61,018 nt of DNA from Williamsia sp. (GTDB lineage: Bacteria; Bacteroidota; Bacteroidia; Chitinophagales; Chitinophagaceae). A model generated the notes under the pieces. The model was not told where the DNA came from. It did no database searches and worked only from the letters and a program-made list of their open reading frames with translations. Where the stretch lies: positions 1 through 61,018 of the forward strand of contig JADCRZ010000037.1 of the NCBI GenBank assembly GCA_015069695.1. The letters run 5' to 3'. The position numbers and the translations under genes are program-made. Positions 54,635 through 61,018 of this stretch are shown piece by piece. Every line of letters starts with the position of its first letter. Position 1 is the stretch's first letter.

Positions 54635-55834
54635 ATGTCTCTTTATGCACAACGCGGTGTTTCTGCCCAGAAAGAAGAAGTTCATGCTGCCACCAGAAAT
54701 CTGGACAAGGGACTCTATCCCGCCGCCTTTTGCAAGCTTTACCCCGACTATCTTACCGGCGACGATCAGTGGGTCAATATCATGCATGCTGACGGGGCCG
54801 GTACAAAAAGCATCCTGGCTTATCTGTACTGGAAGGAAACCGGCGATGCTTCTGTGTGGAAGGGAATCGCACAGGATGCAATCGTGATGAACCTGGACGA
54901 CCTGCTTTGTGTAGGGATCTATAACAAGCTCCTTTTTTCTTCTACCATTGACAGAAACAAACTCCTGATACCCGGAGAAGTACTCGAAGAAATCATCAAC
55001 GGATCACAGGAGTTCTTTCATTTGCTGGAAACCTATGGCGTGCACATCCGGTACCTGGGCGGCGAAACGGCCGATGTGGGCGATGTGGTCAGAACCATTG
55101 CCGTGAACGGAACCATGGCCGCGCGCTGGCCCAAGTCCGGACTAATTACCAACGAGCGCATTGGGCCGGGTGATGTGATCGTAGGACTGGCCAGTTTTGG
55201 AACGGCCCGATATGAAAGGGAGTATAACAGCGGTATCGGAAGCAATGGACTCACCAGTGCCCGGCACGATATGCTGAGCAAGTTCTACGCGGGTCTTTAC
55301 CCGGAAACATTTGAAAACAGCCTGACGGATGATGTTGTTTACATCGGAAAATACCGGCTCACTGACCACGTTCCCAATGGCACGGGTGAGGCAGAGATCG
55401 GGCGGTTGTTGCTGAGTCCTACGCGTACCTATGCGCCGCTGTTGGTGCCCTTGCTCAAAGAACATTTTCAGCTGGTGCACGGACTGGTACACTGCAGTGG
55501 GGGTGGACAAACAAAATGCATGAAATACCTGCCAGGCAATTTCAGGATCGTCAAAGACAATTTATTTGAACCGCCTGTTATATTCAGGCTAATCCAGGAA
55601 GCGTCCGGCGCCGATAACTATGAGATGCACCAGGTCTTTAACATGGGTCATCGCATGGAAATATTTACGCATGAGCGGGAAGCGCAAACCATCATCGACA
55701 TGGCCAGTTCACTGGGCATCGAAGCGCGCGTCATAGGCAGGGTTGAAGCGGCTGAGAAAAAAGAGCTGATCATTCAAAAAGGAACGGAGCAGATTGTGTA
55801 TGACGCTGCTGATTACCAAGTGGATCAAGGTTGA
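54635..55834 (+). CDS. purM: Phosphoribosylformylglycinamidine cyclo-ligase, Bacteroidota type
   Basis: A 399-residue AIR synthase-related enzyme for purine synthesis, using ATP to close the AIR ring. MHADGAGTKSILAYLYWKE and MNLDDLLCVG match the PurM N-terminal core; VHIRYLGGETADVGDVVRTI, PGDVIVGLASFGTARYE, ALHCSGGGQTK-like LVHCSGGGQTKCMKY and MHQVFNMGHRMEIF the rest. It is longer than the enterobacterial enzyme by ~50 residues, as usual in this phylum. Confidence 0.88.
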   Translation: MSLYAQRGVSAQKEEVHAATRNLDKGLYPAAFCKLYPDYLTGDDQWVNIMHADGAGTKSILAYLYWKETGDASVWKGIAQDAIVMNLDDLLCVGIYNKLLFSSTIDRNKLLIPGEVLEEIINGSQEFFHLLETYGVHIRYLGGETADVGDVVRTIAVNGTMAARWPKSGLITNERIGPGDVIVGLASFGTARYEREYNSGIGSNGLTSARHDMLSKFYAGLYPETFENSLTDDVVYIGKYRLTDHVPNGTGEAEIGRLLLSPTRTYAPLLVPLLKEHFQLVHGLVHCSGGGQTKCMKYLPGNFRIVKDNLFEPPVIFRLIQEASGADNYEMHQVFNMGHRMEIFTHEREAQTIIDMASSLGIEARVIGRVEAAEKKELIIQKGTEQIVYDAADYQVDQG

Positions 55835-55898
55835 TGGATTCCTGCTTGGATCGGAATACATAAAATTTCACTACACATAAAATCTTCCCCACTTTTCT

Positions 55899-56681
55899 TC
55901 ATACAAACACAAACGTATTGCAGTAAAAATCCGAGTAAGGATTTTGGTACACATCAAAGTCAAAATTATCCAGCGGCAACAACATGGCGTCCAGTAAAAA
56001 ATGGCCTTTGTAATTCAGGGCTATCAATAACCTGAACAGGGATTGGATTTTTTCGCGGCCTGCTTTTCTGTCTTCACAGGATACCACGATCCTGGGTTTG
56101 TGACTTTTCAGCATTTCGAGTGATCCGGTTAGCAAGTCAAATTCATCTCCGTCCGCATCAATGCGCAGCACATCCGGATAAATATTTTTTGCTGCGCAGT
56201 ATTTATCAAGCCCGGCAGTGTGATCTCCTTTTTGCGGACTCTTTTTATATTTTACATCAAAGCGCACCACCGTAGCTCCTTTATAGCTTGCTTTGTCTTT
56301 TTTAGAGAGAATAACCGGCTGCTGGCCTGCTCTTGGCGTGAGCGGCGAATGCTCTATGATTACATTGCTCCAGCTCAACAGTTGCTTGATCTCGGTTAAG
56401 TAAGCATACACGTTCGTACGTGGCTCAAAGGCTACAACCTTGCCTGCATCGCCTACTTTCTGTGACAAAAAATAAAGTGCAGAAGCATCATGCGGTCCTA
56501 TTTTGAATACGGTTTGTCCCTTTTCAATCAGGTGCAGCAAATAGGCAGTCGATGATTTATCCGGTTTGTTTTTTACAGGAACAGGTTGGTGCGAAAACTT
56601 GAAGAATTCAAGCACTTTGATAATGCCTGCTGTAAGAACAGTGCGGGTGCTAAAAGCGGGGTTCAAGCTGAGCGTCTGCAT
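55899..56681 (-). CDS. FkbM family methyltransferase
   Basis: A 260-residue SAM-dependent O-methyltransferase domain of the FkbM group. It shows VFKIGPHDASALYFLSQ (SAM loop, with Pro/His in place of the usual Gly-Ala-Asn), KVVAFEPRTNVYAYL and LRIDADGDEFDLLTGSLEML, the FkbM hallmark. The SAM loop change is notable. The substrate may be a sugar or glycolipid group; no other biosynthetic genes lie next to it. Confidence 0.85.
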   Translation of the reverse strand: MQTLSLNPAFSTRTVLTAGIIKVLEFFKFSHQPVPVKNKPDKSSTAYLLHLIEKGQTVFKIGPHDASALYFLSQKVGDAGKVVAFEPRTNVYAYLTEIKQLLSWSNVIIEHSPLTPRAGQQPVILSKKDKASYKGATVVRFDVKYKKSPQKGDHTAGLDKYCAAKNIYPDVLRIDADGDEFDLLTGSLEMLKSHKPRIVVSCEDRKAGREKIQSLFRLLIALNYKGHFLLDAMLLPLDNFDFDVYQNPYSDFYCNTFVFV

Positions 56682-56778
56682 AGAGAAGTGGTTTATCTAT
56701 GCGTTGGATGCTGAACCAGGCAGAATTGGTTGGGTTTGCGCGAAAAATTTAGGAGACTAACCTCTGCAGGCAATCAAC

Positions 56779-58161
56779 TTACAAGGTCTTTAAGTATTCT
56801 ATCACGGCCTTGCGTTCATCGTCTGTTAGTTTGTCCCCGAAATAATGGCCATAATTGCCGTAGCCTTTTAAAGTCGTGTTGTATACGGTATTGTTGCCGG
56901 CTGCGGCTTTTTGTTCATACACCCATCCCAGTTTATCATAATCGTATACAGGGTGGGTGAAATCTCTTTGCCAGTAAGTGGGCCGGAGCTTGCTGTTGAG
57001 CAGGGCTTCAATCGTGGGTACGGAACCGTTGTGCAGATAAGGTGCCGTGATCCAGACGCCATCAAGCGGGGGCGCAACATAGCCATTGGAAGGAACCAGT
57101 TTGGCCGGATGATCGCCTTTGGCAAACCAGCTGTTGTTGAACCAGTTGATCAGCTGCGGGTTCTGGTAATTGCTGGTAAAAAGCAGGGAATCTGTTTTGA
57201 TGATCGATTCCGGAACGATCAGGTTGGGATATTCCGGGGCTTCGCCATACTTGCCATGGCATTTGGAACAGTAATTATTGAACACTTTCTCTCCTTCCCC
57301 GGCCAATGTTTTATCAACAGCTTTAGGATATTTAGGGGGCTGAATAGACCTGATATAAGCCAACACATTGTTGAAATGGCTGTCAACTTCCCTTGATTCG
57401 GCCGTATCCGTAACTGTAAGGAGGTTAGACATCATCAGGAACCTGCCAAAGTCACCTCTGCCAAATCCATTGTGAAACATCGCATTTTTCTTCTTGAGCA
57501 GCCACCAGGCAGGAACATCTGTGGGAATGACTTCATCCGGGATCTCGAATTGGGCCTTGTCGATCCACTTGAAAGTTGCCGGGTCGCGGTGGGCTGCCAG
57601 TACAGCGGTGAGCCGGTCGGCTGTATTCACGCCCCTGACCTTGGTCGACAGCATCGGACTGACGGTTTTGATAACAGTGATAAATGGCAGCGAAGCCTGG
57701 TATTTTTGGGGAGAACTTTTCTGCAGCAGGTTTTCGAGTAAAACCATCGTCTGCGGATTAAAGCGCTGGTCATTTGAAAAATCCAGGAAGGTGTTGCCCA
57801 GACCCATGATCAGGGTACTGTCAAATACTTGGGCATGGCATTGCATGCAATTGGGCGCCACCAGGTTTTCTCCATTGGGAGCTTTCACCACGCTGTAATC
57901 ATGATTTACATTTCCATTCAGCCCCTCCCGCTTGAGGTAATTTGTTTTGCTGGCACCCAATCCCATCAGGTAAAAATCATATGGCAACCCGCCTTTCACG
58001 TAATCGCCGGTAGTAAGATAGCGGTATCCTTCAGCAGCATCACCACTGCGCTGTTTACTAGGTGGTATAGGCGTAGGTTTTTCTTCTTTGAACCGGGTAA
58101 CGACGGTTGAAAAAGAAAAACACGCCAACACCAGTAAACATCCCAACAGGTATTTGAACAT
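56779..58161 (-). CDS. Dihaem c-type cytochrome (RoxA/di-haem peroxidase-like)
   Basis: An exported 460-residue protein with two haem-c motifs, CMQCH (105-109) and CSKCH (near 300). A signal peptide covers about residues 1-20. The C-terminal domain has GVWITAPYLHNGSVPTIEAL, a stretch typical of the RoxA/di-haem cytochrome c peroxidase superfamily. The reaction cannot be set. It lies 72 bp after the DNA ligase gene on the same strand, but that proximity seems unrelated to function. Confidence 0.82.
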   Translation of the reverse strand: MFKYLLGCLLVLACFSFSTVVTRFKEEKPTPIPPSKQRSGDAAEGYRYLTTGDYVKGGLPYDFYLMGLGASKTNYLKREGLNGNVNHDYSVVKAPNGENLVAPNCMQCHAQVFDSTLIMGLGNTFLDFSNDQRFNPQTMVLLENLLQKSSPQKYQASLPFITVIKTVSPMLSTKVRGVNTADRLTAVLAAHRDPATFKWIDKAQFEIPDEVIPTDVPAWWLLKKKNAMFHNGFGRGDFGRFLMMSNLLTVTDTAESREVDSHFNNVLAYIRSIQPPKYPKAVDKTLAGEGEKVFNNYCSKCHGKYGEAPEYPNLIVPESIIKTDSLLFTSNYQNPQLINWFNNSWFAKGDHPAKLVPSNGYVAPPLDGVWITAPYLHNGSVPTIEALLNSKLRPTYWQRDFTHPVYDYDKLGWVYEQKAAAGNNTVYNTTLKGYGNYGHYFGDKLTDDERKAVIEYLKTL

Positions 58162-58233
58162 AGCAGAATTTTATGGAAAGATAAAATTACCGATTCCTGC
58201 TTTTACCTGCAATGCCCATTTATTAAATCCATC

Positions 58234-59922
58234 CTAATTCTCCTCTTTGGCATGCCCGTACATGCGGAGCATTTCTTTCAGGTCGTCAATCGTATTGATC
58301 TCGTCGGGCTTTTTGTCTTTGCGCCAGCGGAGGATGCGGGGAAAGCGGAGGGCCACGCCTGATTTGTGGCGGCTGCTGGCTGCAATGCCTTCAAAAGCAA
58401 TCTCAAATACCAGTTCCGGTACCACGGTGCGCACAGGCCCGAATTTTTCAAGCGAGTTGCGTTTTACAAAAGAATCTACCTGCGCCATTTCCTTGTCGGT
58501 TAAGCCACTGTATGCCTTTGTAAACGGCAGGAGCTTTTCCCCGTCCTTCACGGCAAACGTATAATCGGTGTAGAGGTTGCTTCTTCGCCCATGACCCTTC
58601 TGCGCATAAATCATGACAGCGTCGATGGTTAGTGGCTCTACTTTCCATTTCCACCAATCGCCCCTTTTGCGCCCTACCTGGTAGGTGGAACTTTTTCTTT
58701 TCAGCATAATCCCTTCGCTGTAGTTGTCGCGGGCTGTCAGGCGGGCGGCGGTCAGTTCTTCCCAGGTGGAAAATTGGATGATGGGCGAAAGCCTGATCAC
58801 AGCCAGACTGATCGAATTTACAATGCTTTCCAGCATGGCCCTCCGCTCAGCGAGGGGGCGTGTGCGCCAGTCTTCCCCTTCCCACTCCAGCAAGTCATAA
58901 GCGAAGAAAGAAATAGGCGCTTCCTGGAGTTGTTTCTTGGTTACATTTTTTCGCCCGATCCGGGTTTGGAGCAAGGCAAACGGAAGGGGCTGGCCTTCCC
59001 GGCTGGGTATGATCTCGCCATCCAGCACAACGCCATTGGGCAGAAGATCTTTGAGCAGGAGGTACTCCGGAAATTTTTCTGTCATCAGTTCCTCGCCCCG
59101 GCTCCATACAAACAGCTCTCCGTTGCGCTTGACGAGCTGTCCACGAATGCCATCCCATTTCCATTCAGCCTGCCACTCAGCAGGATCGCCCAGCTTTTCC
59201 AGCTCATCTTCAAATGCATACGACAGATAGAAGGGATAGGGTTTGGAATGGTCAACCGAGGAAGCCGATTCGCTCAGCAATTCCTCAAAAGAGGTTGTGA
59301 CCGGATCCCAGTTGCCGCTGATGCGGTGGGCGATCACGGATGAGGGCAGGTCAACGGTTTTCGCCAGGGCATTGACCATCATTTTCTGCGATACCCCGAT
59401 CCGGAAGCCACCGGTGATCAGCTTGTTAAATACAAACCGCTCGTTCTGGCTCATGTATTTCCAGCATTCCTGTATATAGTTTTTCCGGATCTGCTCATCC
59501 TGTTTTTCTATTTCCAGAAATTTTTCCAGAAAATGGCTGAGCGACGTATTGACCTTACCCGATTTGTCTTCCTCTGTAGGCTCCGGAAGCAGGAGGGCAA
59601 TGGTTTCTCCCAGGTCTCCTACGGTATGATAACTTTCATTGAACAGCCAGGAAGGAAGCTGGGTGATCTCAATACACCAGGTCAGGAGCTGGGTTGAATT
59701 GACCACTCTTTTGGGCCGGCGGCCGCTGAACAGGGCAATGACCCATACCCGGTCTTTTTTGGGTGCAGAGGCAAAATAGCCGGCCAGGCTGTCCAGCTTG
59801 TCGTTTGTTTTGGTGCTCGAGCTGAGTTCTGTGATCAGATCGGCAAACAAGCTCATGCCGGATAGGGGTGCGCCGGGCGTTTCAGTTTCCCTGACAGGCG
59901 TGTTGATGGCAGGATCATTCAT
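58234..59922 (-). CDS. ATP-dependent DNA ligase (ligase-associated DNA damage response)
   Basis: A 562-residue ATP-dependent DNA ligase. The adenylation Lys255 is in WKWDGIRGQL, followed by VLDGEIIP (motif III), EGIMLKR (motif IV-V region, near 430) and WKWKVEPLTIDAVMIYA. The N-terminal ~230 residues form the usual alpha-helical DNA-binding domain. ATG 59856 (MSLFADLITEL) better fits relatives than 59922. It overlaps the exonuclease gene by 8 bp, the arrangement of the LDR group. Confidence 0.93.
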   Translation of the reverse strand: MNDPAINTPVRETETPGAPLSGMSLFADLITELSSSTKTNDKLDSLAGYFASAPKKDRVWVIALFSGRRPKRVVNSTQLLTWCIEITQLPSWLFNESYHTVGDLGETIALLLPEPTEEDKSGKVNTSLSHFLEKFLEIEKQDEQIRKNYIQECWKYMSQNERFVFNKLITGGFRIGVSQKMMVNALAKTVDLPSSVIAHRISGNWDPVTTSFEELLSESASSVDHSKPYPFYLSYAFEDELEKLGDPAEWQAEWKWDGIRGQLVKRNGELFVWSRGEELMTEKFPEYLLLKDLLPNGVVLDGEIIPSREGQPLPFALLQTRIGRKNVTKKQLQEAPISFFAYDLLEWEGEDWRTRPLAERRAMLESIVNSISLAVIRLSPIIQFSTWEELTAARLTARDNYSEGIMLKRKSSTYQVGRKRGDWWKWKVEPLTIDAVMIYAQKGHGRRSNLYTDYTFAVKDGEKLLPFTKAYSGLTDKEMAQVDSFVKRNSLEKFGPVRTVVPELVFEIAFEGIAASSRHKSGVALRFPRILRWRKDKKPDEINTIDDLKEMLRMYGHAKEEN

Positions 59923-60949
59923 TGGTAGCTGTATTTTCGCTTTCAGCAGCTGCCGGCGCCGTTTCTTCTTCTTCGCCGCCGTATTCGGTTTTTACTTCTG
60001 CTGCTTCAATGCCGTTTTCATTGAGATACCGGCTAAAAGCCGATTGAAACCCATGTGTTACATATACTTTATCCGCTTCCGTAGCATGTACAGCGGTGAG
60101 CAGGGAGGTCCAGTCTGCATGATCGCTCAGGGCAAAACCTGCATCTACATTGCGTCTGCGGGCATGCCCCCGTACCTGCATCCACCCACTGCATACACCG
60201 GCAGCGTAGGGGTAAAACCGCTTCATCCAGGGTGAGCCTTCTGCCCCGGGTGGCGCAATCACCAGGGCACCTTTGTACCGGTCTTTGGGTGTGTCTGCAG
60301 TTAACCGCTCCACAGCGGGCAGCTTCCAGCCTGCATCCTGCAGTACCTGGTGGATGTTCCAGATAGCTCCGTGTACAAATATAGGCTGGGCAGTTTCTTT
60401 TAACCCATGGATGAGCCGTTGTGCTTTCCCCAGGCTGTAAGCTATCAAGACACTTGTTTTTCCGTTTTCCCTGTTCTTGTTCACCCAGTTGATGATCCCC
60501 TCGAAGATTTCCTGCTGGGGTTTCCAGTGATAGATGGGTAAACCAAAGGTAGATTCAGAGATAAAGCTGTGGCATTTAACCGGTTCAAAGGGATGACTGA
60601 GCCCGTCATCTTCCAGCTTGTAATCACCGCTCACCACCCATACTTCTCCCTTGTGTTCCACCCTGATCTGCGAAGAACCAATGATGTGACCGGCGGGATG
60701 CAAGGATATTTGCACATCCCCCAGCCGCACGGGCTCATTCCATTCCACGCCTTGGATAACATGTTCGCCCAACCGCAGGCGCAGCAGGGGTTTGGTATGG
60801 TGATGGCACAGATAAGACTGGCTGCCGGCGCGCGCATGGTCGCTGTGCGCATGGGTAATCACAGCTTTTTCAACGGGCCGCCAGGGATCAATATAAAAGT
60901 TGCCCGGCCGGCAATAAAGACCTTTATCGGTGAATTCGATCAAGCGCAT
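59915..60949 (-). CDS. Ligase-associated DNA exonuclease (metallo-beta-lactamase/beta-CASP)
   Basis: A 344-residue nuclease of the beta-CASP type. The metal site HAHSDH (His33, 35, Asp37, His38) is intact, with AGHIIGSSQIRVEH and VVSGDYKLEDDGLSHPFEP following, and a C-terminal FALSDHADWTSLL loop. These agree with the LDR exonuclease that pairs with an ATP ligase. The last ~25 residues are Glu/Ala-rich and low complexity. The helicase and PdeM partners of the usual group are not found downstream. Confidence 0.92.
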   Translation of the reverse strand: MRLIEFTDKGLYCRPGNFYIDPWRPVEKAVITHAHSDHARAGSQSYLCHHHTKPLLRLRLGEHVIQGVEWNEPVRLGDVQISLHPAGHIIGSSQIRVEHKGEVWVVSGDYKLEDDGLSHPFEPVKCHSFISESTFGLPIYHWKPQQEIFEGIINWVNKNRENGKTSVLIAYSLGKAQRLIHGLKETAQPIFVHGAIWNIHQVLQDAGWKLPAVERLTADTPKDRYKGALVIAPPGAEGSPWMKRFYPYAAGVCSGWMQVRGHARRRNVDAGFALSDHADWTSLLTAVHATEADKVYVTHGFQSAFSRYLNENGIEAAEVKTEYGGEEEETAPAAAESENTATNE

Positions 60950-60953
60950 AGTT

Positions 60954-60961
60954 CAAAAGTA
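60954..60961 (-). promoter_or_regulatory. Predicted -7 box for ligase-associated exonuclease operon
   Basis: CAAAAGTA on the plus strand reads TACTTTTG on the minus strand, an exact -7 match only 4 bp before the ATG at 60949. The mRNA may be leaderless. No -33 TTG is placed well. Confidence 0.5.
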
Positions 60962-60970
60962 GGACTCCGT

Positions 60971-60998
60971 CTTCTTTTTTTCTTGATAAAAAAAGAAG
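60971..60998. repeat. A/T-rich hairpin at right edge
   Basis: CTTCTTTTTTT (60971-60981) and AAAAAAAGAAG (60988-60998) form a perfect 11-bp inverted repeat with loop CTTGAT, and a second ATCAAG lies at 61008-61013. The element is close to the edge, so its extent is unknown. It could be the terminator of a gene to the right or a dispersed repeat. Confidence 0.5.
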
Positions 60999-61018
60999 CA
61001 AAAAAAATCAAGGCTGAG

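Overview
The window looks like a chromosomal segment of a Bacteroidota bacterium, most likely in or near the Chitinophagaceae. The signs are two SusC/SusD outer-membrane pairs, a GH97 glycosidase, relaxed Bacteroidota-type lipoprotein signals, a Bacteroidota-type PurM, a BT_3928-like protein, and several promoter -7 boxes of the form TAnnTTTG. No rRNA, tRNA, CRISPR array, phage module or transposase gene was recognised. Most genes are ordinary core or accessory genes; the unusual material lies in repeats, promoters and a few odd protein architectures.

Layout. 1-11.6 kb: two SusC/SusD transport pairs pointing outward (minus, then plus) with a seven-haem c-type cytochrome gene between them. 11.7-15.0 kb: a DUF1800-DUF1501 operon, the second protein with a twin-arginine signal. 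15.3-18.7 kb: an envelope operon (AI-2E-family permease, PAP2 phosphatase, ArnT-like glycosyltransferase). 18.7-25.2 kb: 3-dehydro-L-gulonate 2-dehydrogenase-like enzyme, GH97 glycosidase, RmuC, an ArsR regulator with a SRPBCC partner, and an NADPH-dependent FMN reductase. 25.2-29.8 kb: a ModE-like regulator with a small molybdopterin-domain protein, purine nucleoside phosphorylase, a putative porin and a periplasmic HMA-domain protein. 30-35 kb: two convergent membrane gene pairs, (epimerase fused to a membrane domain + CPBP-like protein) and (metallophosphoesterase with a membrane insert + repeat lipoprotein). 35-42.6 kb: outer-membrane protein, phosphoribosyltransferase, phosphosugar mutase, Pcm, Ndk, DHH phosphoesterase, FKBP isomerase and FolP. 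42.7-50.8 kb: DUF1599, BT_3928-like protein, lone oligopeptide-type ABC permease, ABC-F ATPase and a 1166-residue predicted outer-membrane protein. 50.8-51.3 kb: a 600-bp non-coding patch packed with nested inverted repeats. 51.4-61 kb: coiled-coil membrane protein, HolA, RibF, PurM, FkbM-type methyltransferase, dihaem cytochrome, ATP-dependent DNA ligase and its partner exonuclease.

Things that work together: each SusC/SusD pair forms one nutrient importer; ligase and exonuclease belong to the known ligase-associated DNA damage response group, whose helicase and phosphoesterase genes are not here; the ArsR gene has two palindromic operators around its promoter; the ModE-like gene probably controls the molybdopterin-domain protein after it.

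The most notable non-coding signal is a dispersed inverted-repeat family with arm core GAACCATGATTTACAGGAT, seen at the left edge, at 39.03-39.14 kb, as a collapsed form at 43.23 kb, and as a composite at 50.76-51.30 kb. Functions are assigned by reading motifs, without database searches.
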